Positions 32,368 to 40,409 of a stretch of 64,000 nucleotides of DNA are shown here, one piece after another. The stretch is from Blastococcus sp. TBT05-19. Lineage in GTDB: Bacteria > Actinomycetota > Actinomycetes > Mycobacteriales > Geodermatophilaceae. The translations under genes and the position numbers were made by a program. The notes under the pieces were generated by a model. It saw nothing but the letters and a program-made list of their open reading frames with translations, was not told the origin of the DNA and did no database searches. How positions within the stretch are numbered: position 1 is the stretch's first letter; every line of letters starts with the position of its first letter. The stretch lies in the NCBI RefSeq assembly GCF_003319095.1, contig NZ_QOHI01000002.1, positions 186,001-250,000 on the forward strand. The letters run 5' to 3'.

Positions 32368-33414
32368 TCAGCGCGAGTAGACGGCGACCTCGGAGGCCTT
32401 CACCGTGGCCCACACCTCGGCGCCGACGGCAAGCCCCAGCTCGGCGAACGCGGTCGCGGTGACGTCGGCGACCAGCGGCACCTCGCCGGTCAGGTCGCAG
32501 CGCACGGTCGCGCCGTGCGGGGTGGCGCCGGCGATCGTGGCCCGCCAGACGTTGCGGGGGCTGCCCTCGGGGCGGGCGACGTACAGGGCGACCGACTCGG
32601 GCCGGATCGCGGCGAACACCGGCCCGCTCGCCTCCTCGGCGACGGCGACTGCACCGCCGTCGTCCAGGTGCACCCGGGTTCCCCGCCCGGTGCCGGGCAG
32701 CAGCGCCAGTCCGACCAGCCGGGCCACGTAGTCGGTGCGCGGGCGGCGGGCGATCTCCTGCGGCGGACCGGCCTGCACGACCCGTCCGTCCTCGACGACG
32801 ACGACGCGGTCGGCCAGCGCCATCGCGTCCACGGGGTCGTGGGTGACCAGCACCGTGCTGCCGCGGAACTCGGCGAGGTGCCGGCGCAGCTCGGCGCGGA
32901 CGGCGAGCCGGGTGCGGGCGTCCAGTGCCGACAACGGCTCGTCGAGCAGCAGCAGCGCGGGCTCCCCCACCAGGGCGCGGGCCAGCGCGGCCCGTTGCGC
33001 CTGCCCGCCGGAGAGCTCGCGGGGCCGCCGGTCGCCCAGCCCCTCCAGCCCGACCCGGGCGAGCCAGTCGGCGGCGACCGCCCGGGCCGGCGCCCTGCCC
33101 GCTCCCCGGGTGCGCAGCCCGAAGGCGACGTTGTCCGCGACGCTCAGGTGCGGGAAGAGCAGCGCGTCCTGGAAGACCATGCCCAGGGAGCGGCTGTGCG
33201 GCGGCAGGGAGGTGCCGTCGCCGTCCCAGGTGGCGCCGTCGACGACGACGCTGCCGGCGTCGGGCGGCAGCAGCCCGGCCAGGACGCGCAGCAGCGTGGA
33301 CTTGCCCGCGCCGTTGGGGCCGAGGACCGCGAGCACCTCGCCGTCGGCGACCTCGACGTCCAGCTCGAGGTCCAGCGTCCCCCGGCGGACGGCGATCGAG
33401 GCGTGCAGGCTCAT
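32368..33414 (-). CDS. modC: Molybdate ABC transporter ATP-binding protein ModC
   Basis: The 348-aa ATPase has Walker A 'GPNGAGKSTLL', Q-loop 'VFQDALLFPHLSV', signature 'LSGGQAQRAALARAL', Walker B 'LLLLDEPLSALD' and H-loop 'VTHD'. The C-terminal 120 residues form a TOBE/Mop molybdate-sensing domain ('VWRATIAGATPHGATVRCDL', 'EVWATVKASEVAVY'). Its ATG overlaps the modB stop by four bases. It energises molybdate uptake. Confidence 0.94.
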   Translation of the reverse strand: MSLHASIAVRRGTLDLELDVEVADGEVLAVLGPNGAGKSTLLRVLAGLLPPDAGSVVVDGATWDGDGTSLPPHSRSLGMVFQDALLFPHLSVADNVAFGLRTRGAGRAPARAVAADWLARVGLEGLGDRRPRELSGGQAQRAALARALVGEPALLLLDEPLSALDARTRLAVRAELRRHLAEFRGSTVLVTHDPVDAMALADRVVVVEDGRVVQAGPPQEIARRPRTDYVARLVGLALLPGTGRGTRVHLDDGGAVAVAEEASGPVFAAIRPESVALYVARPEGSPRNVWRATIAGATPHGATVRCDLTGEVPLVADVTATAFAELGLAVGAEVWATVKASEVAVYSR

Positions 33415-34217
33415 GCGGCACCTCCTCGGCCCAGCCAGCGGTCGCGGAGCAGCAGCAGGGTGGCCAGCGAGACGGCCAGCAGCAGCACCGACAGCACGAT
33501 CGCGGCGTCCGGGTCGCGCTGCAGGGCGAGGTAGACGGCCAGCGGCATCGTCTGCGTCGTCCCCGGGAAGTTGCCCGCGAAGGTGATCGTCGCGCCGAAC
33601 TCGCCCAGCGCCCGGGCCCAGCAGAGCACCGCGCCGGCGGCGATGCCCGGCGCCACGAGCGGCAGGGTGACCCGGCGGAACGTGGTCCAGCGGCCGGCGC
33701 CGAGGGTGGCCGCGACGTCCTCGAAGCGCGCGTCGGCCGCCCGGAGCGCGCCCTCGACGCTGATCACGAGGAACGGCATGGCCACGAACGTCTCGGCGAT
33801 GACCACCGCGGTCGTGGTGAACGGGATGGTGATGCCGAAGGCGTCGTCGAGCCAGCTCCCCACGATCCCCTGGCGCCCGAGCACGAGGAAGAGCGCGACG
33901 CCGCCCACCACGGGCGGCAGCACGAGCGGGACCGTGACCAGGGCCCGCAGGACCGTGCGCCCGCGCGTCCGCGAGCGGGCCAGCACCCAGGCCAGCGGGA
34001 CGCCGAGCAGCAGCGACAGCAGGGTGGCCAGAGTCGCGGAGACCAGCGACAGGCGCAGCGCCTGGCCCACGCCCGGCGCGGCGAGCTGGGTGGCCAGCTG
34101 CGACCACGGCGTGCGCACCAGCAGGCCGACCAGCGGCAGGGCCAGGAAGAGGACGCCGATCGCGGCGGGGACCAGCAGCGGGGCCGGCACCCGCGCACCC
34201 TCGCGGGTGCGCCTCAC
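33411..34217 (-). CDS. modB: Molybdate ABC transporter permease ModB
   Basis: This 268-aa membrane protein has about six helices and the cytoplasmic EAA loop 'EDVAATLGAGRWTTFRRVTLPLVAPGIAAGAVLCWARALGEFGAT', characteristic of ModB/CysT permeases. Start GTG 34215-34217. It sits between modA (10-base gap) and modC (overlap) in one operon. Confidence 0.94.
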   Translation of the reverse strand: MRRTREGARVPAPLLVPAAIGVLFLALPLVGLLVRTPWSQLATQLAAPGVGQALRLSLVSATLATLLSLLLGVPLAWVLARSRTRGRTVLRALVTVPLVLPPVVGGVALFLVLGRQGIVGSWLDDAFGITIPFTTTAVVIAETFVAMPFLVISVEGALRAADARFEDVAATLGAGRWTTFRRVTLPLVAPGIAAGAVLCWARALGEFGATITFAGNFPGTTQTMPLAVYLALQRDPDAAIVLSVLLLAVSLATLLLLRDRWLGRGGAA

Positions 34218-34227
34218 GGGGCGGTGC

Positions 34228-35001
34228 TCACGGTGCGCGGAAGCCCGCGTCGGTCAGGAGCCGGCGCCCCTCGCCCGAGAGGACCAGGTCGACGAACGCC
34301 CGGGCCGCCGCCGGGTTCGGGGCGTCGGCGAGGACGCAGACCGGGTAGTCGTTGACCGCCTGCTCGGCCTCCGGGAAGGCGATCCCCTCCACGGCGTCGC
34401 CGGCCGCGGCGACGTCGGAGGCGTAGACGAGGGCGGCGTCGACCTCGCCGAGCTCCACCTTGGTGAGCGCGGCGCGGACGTCCTCCTCGAGGGTGTCCGG
34501 GCGCGCGGTGACCCCGGCTGCGGCGAACACGTCCTCGGCGGCCGCCCCGCAGGGGACCTCGGCCGCGCACACGGCCAGCGCCGGCTCCTCGCGGGCGAAG
34601 TCGGCCAGCCCGCTGATCCCCGCGGGGTTCCCCGCCGGCACGGCGATCTGCAGGACGTTGCGGGTGAACACCTGCGTCTCGCCCTCGGCCAGGTCGGCGT
34701 CGGTGACCACGGCCATCTGGGCCTCGTTGGCGGAGGCGAAGACGTCGGCCGGGGCGCCCTGGGAGATCTGGGTGGCCAGCGCGGAGCTGCCCGCGAAGCT
34801 GAACTGCACCTGCAGCGCCGGGTTCGCGTCCTCCAGCCGGCCCCCGAGCGCGGTGAAGACCTCGGTGAGCGACGCCGCGGCGAAGACCGTCAGCGTTCCG
34901 CTCACCGCGTCGTCGGGGACGTCCGCGCCTTCCGAGGACCCGCACCCGGCGACCAGCGCCGCTGCCGCGAGCCCGGCCAGCACTCGCCGATCGATCCGCA
35001 T
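34228..35001 (-). CDS. modA: Molybdate-binding lipoprotein ModA
   Basis: The 257-aa protein has a signal peptide with lipobox 'ALVAGCGSSEG' and the ModA domain: 'GTLTVFAAASLTEVFTALG', 'FSFAGSSALATQISQGAPADVFASAN', 'CAAEVPCGAAAEDVF' and 'ELGEVDAALVYASDVAAAG'. It captures molybdate (possibly tungstate) outside the membrane. ATG 34999-35001 gives a normal signal peptide; an ATG four codons upstream is possible. Confidence 0.94.
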   Translation of the reverse strand: MRIDRRVLAGLAAAALVAGCGSSEGADVPDDAVSGTLTVFAAASLTEVFTALGGRLEDANPALQVQFSFAGSSALATQISQGAPADVFASANEAQMAVVTDADLAEGETQVFTRNVLQIAVPAGNPAGISGLADFAREEPALAVCAAEVPCGAAAEDVFAAAGVTARPDTLEEDVRAALTKVELGEVDAALVYASDVAAAGDAVEGIAFPEAEQAVNDYPVCVLADAPNPAAARAFVDLVLSGEGRRLLTDAGFRAP

Positions 35002-35041
35002 GCGCGGCACCATAACGGGTGCCCGGGTCCGCAGGTGCGGA

Positions 35042-35434
35042 TCAGGGGACGTCGACGCTCACCTGGGTGGCCTTGACCGTCGCGACCGCCCGCACCCCGA
35101 CCTCGAGGCCGAGCTCGTCGGCCGCCTCGCGCGACATCAGCGAGACGACGCGGAAGGGGCCGGCCTGGATCTCCACCTGCGCCATGACGGTGTCGCGGAC
35201 GACGTTGGTGACGATGCCGGTCAGCCGGTTGCGGGCCGACGACGGCGTGGTCCCGGGCTCGGGCGCCTCCCGCAGCTGCGTGGCCAGCGTCGCGAGCTCC
35301 GCGCCGTCGACCACGGCCGGGCCCCCGCCGTCGCGACGGGCCGGCAGCCGGCCGCTGTCGATCCAGCGCCGCACCGTGTCGTCGCTGACGCCGAGCAGGG
35401 TCGCCGCCTCGGCGATGCGGTAGGTGGCGGCCAC
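35042..35434 (-). CDS. Molybdate-responsive MerR-type HTH/TOBE regulator
   Basis: The 130-aa protein joins an N-terminal excisionase/MerR-like helix-turn-helix ('YRIAEAATLLGVSDDTVRRWIDSGRLPARR') to a C-terminal Mop/TOBE domain ('NRLTGIVTNVVRDTVMAQVEIQAGPFRVVSLMSREAADELGLEVG'). Mop domains bind molybdate, so it probably senses Mo and controls the mod operon it heads. It lies 40 bases before modA in the same direction; start GTG 35432-35434. The direct target is inferred. Confidence 0.88.
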   Translation of the reverse strand: MAATYRIAEAATLLGVSDDTVRRWIDSGRLPARRDGGGPAVVDGAELATLATQLREAPEPGTTPSSARNRLTGIVTNVVRDTVMAQVEIQAGPFRVVSLMSREAADELGLEVGVRAVATVKATQVSVDVP

Positions 35435-35514
35435 GGCCAGACCCTAGACGGATCTGTGGACGCCGCTCCGCCGTCCACAGCCGCTGCCCGACGACGTCAG
35501 CGGGGGCGGGCAGC

Positions 35515-36729
35515 ATGCCGGGGGTGATCGACGAGACCTTGCTGGCGGACCTGCTGCGGCACCGGCCCGACGCGGCGGCAGCGGCCCAGCTGGCCCCCGG
35601 GCTCGCCCAGCGCCACCCGGACGTCGACGTCGGAGGTCTCGTCACGCGGACGCTGCTCGAGGCCCTCGACGAGGTCTGGGAACGGGGCTGGCAGCCGGCG
35701 GACGTGGCCCACACGGCCCGGCGGGAGGCTCTCGCGGGGTCGGTGCCGCTGGCAGTGGCGCTGATCGCCGAGCACGCCCGCCGCACCGACGCCGCCAGGC
35801 GGGCGCCGGAGAGCTGGGTCGACCAGCTGCGAGAGCTCGACGCCCTCGGTCCGGGCGACGCCGCCGTGGTCGCCGCCTGGCAGCGAAGCGCTCGCCGGTC
35901 GCCGACCGAGGCCTGGCGGATCGCGCTCGAGCTGCTGGGCGTGCTGCGCGGCGCCTCCCGGATCGAGGTGCTCGTGCCGCCGCCGTCGCGGTGGGGCGCC
36001 GCCCGGGTGCGCGACGCGGTCGCGGCCCCGTCCGACGACCGCGCGCTGCGGCGGATCCGAGGTCTGCTGGCCAAGGCGGAGTCGACGGAGTTCCCCGACG
36101 AGGCGGAGGCGCTGACGGCCAAGGCGCAGGAGCTGATGACGCGGCACGCGGTGGACGTGGCCCTGCTCGGCGCCGGCTCCGTGCCCGGGGCGCCAGGTGT
36201 CGCCGTCGGAACCCGGCGCGTGCACGTCGCCGACCCCTACGTGCGCGCCAAGATGCAGCTCCTGGGCGCGGTCGCCGAGGCCAACGACGTGCGACTGGTC
36301 TGGTACCAGGGCCTGGGGATCGCCAACCTGGTCGGGGTCCGGGCCGATCTGGACGCCGTCGAGCTGCTGTTCACCTCGCTCCTGCTCCAGGTCTCGCAGG
36401 CGCTCACCGCCGCCGAGCGGGAGGCGGGGCGGCGCTCCGCCTCGCGGACCTTCCGCCGGGCGTTCCTGCTCGGCTACGCCCAGCGCGTCGGGGAGCGGCT
36501 ACGCAGGGCGCGCGAGTCGGCGACCGCCCGGGCAGCGGCGGAGCGCGAGGTGGACCTGCTGCCGGTGCTGCGGTCCCGGCAGGAGGCGGTCGAGACGGCC
36601 GTCGCGGAGCTCTTCCCGAGGGTCCGCGCCAGCCGCAGCCGCGCCTCGGTGGACGCCGGCGGCTGGTACGCCGGCCGGGCCGCCGCCGAGCGCGCCGATG
36701 TCGGCTCCCGCCAGGCGCCGCTGCGATGA
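35515..36729 (+). CDS. DUF2786 domain protein
   Basis: The 404-aa product has the DUF2786 motif 'LRRIRGLLAKAESTEFPDEAEALTAKAQELMTRHAVDVALL' in the middle (about 180-222), preceded by an Ala-rich helical region and followed by 'VADPYVRAKMQLLGAVAEANDVRLVWYQGLGIANLVGVRADLDAVELLFTSL'. The family is of unknown function; some members are phage or plasmid encoded. ATG 35515 follows a G-rich ribosome site. Confidence 0.85.
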   Translation: MPGVIDETLLADLLRHRPDAAAAAQLAPGLAQRHPDVDVGGLVTRTLLEALDEVWERGWQPADVAHTARREALAGSVPLAVALIAEHARRTDAARRAPESWVDQLRELDALGPGDAAVVAAWQRSARRSPTEAWRIALELLGVLRGASRIEVLVPPPSRWGAARVRDAVAAPSDDRALRRIRGLLAKAESTEFPDEAEALTAKAQELMTRHAVDVALLGAGSVPGAPGVAVGTRRVHVADPYVRAKMQLLGAVAEANDVRLVWYQGLGIANLVGVRADLDAVELLFTSLLLQVSQALTAAEREAGRRSASRTFRRAFLLGYAQRVGERLRRARESATARAAAEREVDLLPVLRSRQEAVETAVAELFPRVRASRSRASVDAGGWYAGRAAAERADVGSRQAPLR

Positions 36730-36744
36730 CGACGCTGCGCTGAC

Positions 36745-36768
36745 GGGGCGTTCCCGCGGAAACGTCCC
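36745..36768. repeat. Left palindrome flanking the HNH gene
   Basis: A 24-bp near-palindrome centred on CGCG has 12-base arms with two mismatches. It shares the core CGTTCCCGCGG and the outer GGG with the palindrome at 38537-38556, at the other end of the HNH gene. It stands 49 bases before the HNH start and 15 after the DUF2786 stop. It could be a terminator, a regulatory site or a mobility-related repeat. Confidence 0.55.
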
Positions 36769-36817
36769 ATGGCCCTGACCTGCGGTTTCTGTCAGCACCC
36801 TTGCATATCGTCCGAAC

Positions 36818-38572
36818 ATGAGTTCGAACGAGGTCGACGCCACCCCGCTGTCCGAGCTGGCCGCCGCCATCACCTCCGGCGCCGTCCGGCTCGCGGCGGC
36901 CACCGCCGCCTGGCTGCGCCTGGTGGCGGAGTTCGATGCCCGTGGCGGCTGGCACGGGGTGGGCATCCTCTCGTGCGCGCACTGGCTCGCCTGGCAGTGC
37001 GGCATGGGTCCCGGCGCCGCCCGGGAGCACGTGCGCGTCGCCCGAGCCCTGCGCGGCCTGCCGCGGATCGAGGCGGCGTTCATCGCCGGCCGCCTCTCCT
37101 ACTCGAAGGTGCGGGCGCTCACCCGCGTCGCCGAGCCGGACTCCGAGGCCGCGCTGGTCGACTTCGCCCTGTCGGCGACCGCCTCGCAGACGGAGCGGTT
37201 CTGCCGCTCGTGGCGGCGCGTCGACGACACCGCAGCCGCCGGCGGGCGCGAGCAGGCCGAGCTGGACCAGTCCTTCGAGCACTGGACCGACGACGACGGG
37301 TGGCTGACCCTCAAGATCCGGATGCGCGCCGAAGCCGGTGTCCCGCTGATCTCCGCCGTCGAATCCCGCGCCGAGACGGAGGCTCGTCGCGAGCGGGCCC
37401 AGGCGAAGAAGGCGCGACTCGGCCACGAGGCCACCCGGGCGGCAGGCGGGCGGGTCGACCCGGAACTCGAGGACCGCTGCGCGGACGACGCGTCGGTCGG
37501 GTTGGCCCGCGAGCGCATCGCCGCCCGCCGGATCGCGGCGCTGACCGCACTGGTCGACGAGGGCGCCGCCGCGGGCCGGCGCCGCCCCGGGGACCCGCCT
37601 CGGCGCGAGGTCGTCGTCCACGTCGATGCCGACGTGCTCGCCGACGACACCGCGGCCGGTCGGGCGTACTACGAAGGCGGGCCCGCGATCACCGGGGCGC
37701 AGGCCCGCCGCATGCTCTGCGAGGCCACCGTCGTGGCGATGATCGAACGGGGCCGGGAGCCGCTCGCGGTCGGGCGCAGGAAGAGGCGGGCGACGAGGGC
37801 CCAGCTCCGTGCGCTCCTGCGCCGTGACGGCGGTTGCGCCCGTTCCGGCTGCCCCGAGACCCGGATCGAACGCCTGCACGCCCACCACCTGCGGCACTGG
37901 CTGTTCGGCGGCGCCACCGACATCGACAACCTGGTCCTGCTGTGCGACGTCGACCACGGGCTGGTCCACGACCTGGACCTGGTGACGACCCGTCGGGCCG
38001 GCACGCTGGTCGCCACCACCCCGGAGGGCGTCCGCGTGTGGGGAGCCGCGGACGCCGCCTTCCCCGGTGGCCTGGACGGCGCCGCGCCCGACCCGGACCG
38101 GGCCGACGACCCGTACGCCGGCGTGCAGCCCATCGACACGACCGCCGGCCGTCGACCGACCGCCGCCTCGGCTCCCCCGTCCCGCCGGGACGCACCCCGT
38201 CCTCCGGCCGATCGCCGACACCGACGCCTGGCAGCACGACATGGCCGCCCCCGCCCGGCCGGTCCCGGCAGGAGCGGCGGTCCCGGTCGACGCGGCGCTC
38301 GGCGTGTCCGGCCCGAGCACCGGTCCGCGGTTGCCGCGAGGGCGGTGGACGTCGTCCGGGAGACCCGCCGGCTCGGCGAGGCACTGTTCCCGGACGGCCC
38401 GCCCGTGCTGGCCGCCCCCGGCGAGGCCCCCTGCGAACGGCTCGACATGAGGTACGCCATCGGCGTGCTCATGGGCAACCGCGACCTCGTCCGGCGGCTC
38501 GTGACGGACGCGGGGACGCGGTCCGCGGAGGGCCGGGACGTTCCCGCGGGAACGTCGACAGAACCGCGGTGA
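36818..38572 (+). CDS. HNH endonuclease with DUF222 (REP13E12-like)
   Basis: The 584-aa protein has the DUF222 N-terminal domain ('LAWQCGMGPGAAREHVRVARALRGLPRIEAAFIAGRLSYSKVRALTRVAEP') and an HNH nuclease motif with paired Cys/His in 'CARSGCPETRIERLHAHHLRHWLFGGATDIDNLVLLCDVDHGLVH' (about 342-386). A long Pro/Arg-rich low-complexity stretch follows, then 'MRYAIGVLMGNRDLVRRLV'. This family is present in many copies in actinobacteria and resembles the REP13E12 proteins of mycobacteria; its function is not settled. Start ATG 36818. Its ends carry related palindromes. Confidence 0.9.
   Translation: MSSNEVDATPLSELAAAITSGAVRLAAATAAWLRLVAEFDARGGWHGVGILSCAHWLAWQCGMGPGAAREHVRVARALRGLPRIEAAFIAGRLSYSKVRALTRVAEPDSEAALVDFALSATASQTERFCRSWRRVDDTAAAGGREQAELDQSFEHWTDDDGWLTLKIRMRAEAGVPLISAVESRAETEARRERAQAKKARLGHEATRAAGGRVDPELEDRCADDASVGLARERIAARRIAALTALVDEGAAAGRRRPGDPPRREVVVHVDADVLADDTAAGRAYYEGGPAITGAQARRMLCEATVVAMIERGREPLAVGRRKRRATRAQLRALLRRDGGCARSGCPETRIERLHAHHLRHWLFGGATDIDNLVLLCDVDHGLVHDLDLVTTRRAGTLVATTPEGVRVWGAADAAFPGGLDGAAPDPDRADDPYAGVQPIDTTAGRRPTAASAPPSRRDAPRPPADRRHRRLAARHGRPRPAGPGRSGGPGRRGARRVRPEHRSAVAARAVDVVRETRRLGEALFPDGPPVLAAPGEAPCERLDMRYAIGVLMGNRDLVRRLVTDAGTRSAEGRDVPAGTSTEPR
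38537..38556. repeat. Right palindrome inside the 3' end of the HNH gene
   Basis: GACGTTCCCGCGGGAACGTC is a perfect 20-bp palindrome. It lies inside the last codons of the HNH gene, 16 bases before its stop, and matches the left-side repeat at 36745-36768 in its core. The arm GGACGTTCCC also occurs in the terminator-like hairpin at 25931-25982. Confidence 0.6.
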
Positions 38573-38647
38573 CGGCGTGTTGCGGCGGGAACACGGCGTG
38601 GTCCTGCGCACCGTTTGCCGATCTCCGGGCACGGGCAGCCGGACCCG

Positions 38648-40387
38648 GTGCCACGCGCCTCCTCCCCCGCCCCGTCCGACCCCACGCCGTCCCGCGACAA
38701 CCCCGCCGGAGCCAGCCCGTCGGTGCGCACCCGCCGCATCCGCGAGTTCGCCCGCGAGGTCCTCGGCTACGAGGAGTTCCGCCCTGGGCAGGAACGGGCG
38801 ATGCAGGCCGTCGTCGGCGGGAGCGACACCCTGGCGGTGCTTCCCTCCGGCGCCGGGAAGACCGCGATCTACCAGGTCGCGGGACAGCTCCTCGACGGAC
38901 CGGTGCTCGTCGTCTCACCGCTCATCGCCCTGCAGCGCGACCAGGTCGACCGGCTCTCCGAGCTGGCCGACCGCGCCGGACGGCCGGCGCAGCTGAACTC
39001 CACGATGTCGGCCGGCGATCAGCAGGAGGCCCTGGACGGTCTGCGTGACGGAACGGTCCGCTTCCTCTTCCTCGCCCCCGAGCAGCTCACCAAGCCCGAG
39101 GTGGTCGACGCCATCGCCGAGGTGAAGCCTGCGCTGTTCGTCGTCGACGAGGCCCACTGCGTCTCGGCCTGGGGCCACGACTTCCGCCCCGACTACCTCC
39201 GCCTGGGCAGCGTGATCGAGCAGCTGGGCCGGCCGACGGTCCTGGCGCTCACCGCCACCGCCGCGCCGCCGGTCCGGGTCGAGATCGTCGAGCAGCTGGG
39301 CATGCGGGACGCGGAGGTCGTGGTCGCCGGCTTCGACCGGCCGGAGATCCGGCTCGAGGTCGACCACCACGCCGATGCACGGAGCAAGGAGCAGGGCGTG
39401 CTCGACCGCGTCCTGGCCGAGATCGGCGAGGACCGCGGCCCGGGCATCGTCTACAGCGCCACCCGCCGGGGCACCGAGGAGATCGCTCGGCAGCTCGCCG
39501 AACGCGGACTGCGCGCGCGGCACTACCACGCAGGGCTGAACAAGGCCGACCGCGAGGACACCCAGCGGGCATGGATGGACGACGACCTCGACGTCGTCGT
39601 CGCCACCACCGCATTCGGCATGGGCATCGACAAGCCCGACACCCGCTTCGTCGTCCACGCCGAGCCCGCCGACTCCGTGGACAGCTACTACCAGGAGATC
39701 GGCCGGGCCGGCCGCGACGGCCAGCCCGCGCTCGCCGTCCTGGTCTACCGGCAGGAGGACCTCGGGCTGCGCCGGTTCTTCGCCGCCGGGACCCCGGCTG
39801 AGCAGGAGCTCCAGCAGGTGGCCGGGCTGGTGCAGGCCGCCGCGGCCGCCGGGATGGAGGACGGCGTCGACATCAGGGCGCTGCGCGAGGAGACCGGCCG
39901 CGCGGCCACCCCGCTGGTGCGCGACCTGAACCTGCTCGAGCAGGTCTCCGCCGTCGTCCTGGACGAGGAGGGCGCCGCCTTCCCCGCCGAGGGAGCACCG
40001 GCCCCGGGCGTGGCGGCCGAGCGGGCCCGCGAACTGGCCGAGCACCACGAGAAGGTCGACCAGAGCCGCGTCGAGATGATGCGCGGCTACGCAGAGACCA
40101 CAGAGTGCCGGCGGCAGTTCCTGCTGGGCTACTTCGGCGAGCAGCTGGAGCAGCCGTGCGGCAACTGCGACAACTGCACGGCCGGCACCGCCCACGAGCA
40201 CGTCGCCGAGGCCGGCGGCGACGTCCCGTTCCCCGTCGGCACCGCGGTGCGGCACACCGAGTGGGGCGCCGGCGCGGTCATGCGGGTCGAGGACGACCGG
40301 ATCACCGTGCTGTTCGACGACGTCGGCTACAAGACGCTCGGACTGGCCGCCGTCCTCGAGCACGACCTGCTGAGCAGCCGCGGCTGA
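38648..40387 (+). CDS. recQ: RecQ-family DNA helicase
   Basis: The 579-aa superfamily 2 helicase has 'EEFRPGQERAMQAV', Walker A 'PSGAGKTAIYQ', DEAH box 'VVDEAHCVSAWGHDFRPDYLRLG', 'ALTATAAPP', 'VATTAFGMGIDKPDTRFVVH' and 'YYQEIGRAGRDGQPA'. A RecQ zinc-binding region has four cysteines ('CRRQFLLGYFGEQLEQPCGNCDNC'). There is no HRDC domain; the end is a small beta domain ('VGTAVRHTEWGAGAVMRVEDDRITVLFDDVGYKTL'). It unwinds DNA in repair and recombination. GTG 38648 is preferred; an in-frame TTG at 38615 is possible. Confidence 0.93.
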   Translation: MPRASSPAPSDPTPSRDNPAGASPSVRTRRIREFAREVLGYEEFRPGQERAMQAVVGGSDTLAVLPSGAGKTAIYQVAGQLLDGPVLVVSPLIALQRDQVDRLSELADRAGRPAQLNSTMSAGDQQEALDGLRDGTVRFLFLAPEQLTKPEVVDAIAEVKPALFVVDEAHCVSAWGHDFRPDYLRLGSVIEQLGRPTVLALTATAAPPVRVEIVEQLGMRDAEVVVAGFDRPEIRLEVDHHADARSKEQGVLDRVLAEIGEDRGPGIVYSATRRGTEEIARQLAERGLRARHYHAGLNKADREDTQRAWMDDDLDVVVATTAFGMGIDKPDTRFVVHAEPADSVDSYYQEIGRAGRDGQPALAVLVYRQEDLGLRRFFAAGTPAEQELQQVAGLVQAAAAAGMEDGVDIRALREETGRAATPLVRDLNLLEQVSAVVLDEEGAAFPAEGAPAPGVAAERARELAEHHEKVDQSRVEMMRGYAETTECRRQFLLGYFGEQLEQPCGNCDNCTAGTAHEHVAEAGGDVPFPVGTAVRHTEWGAGAVMRVEDDRITVLFDDVGYKTLGLAAVLEHDLLSSRG

Positions 40388-40409
40388 CCGCCCCGATCGC
40401 CCACCGGGG

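Noticed and set aside
38648-40387. RecQ, HNH nuclease and DUF2786 as a defence island
   Set aside because: No known defence partner genes accompany them, and RecQ looks like a housekeeping helicase.
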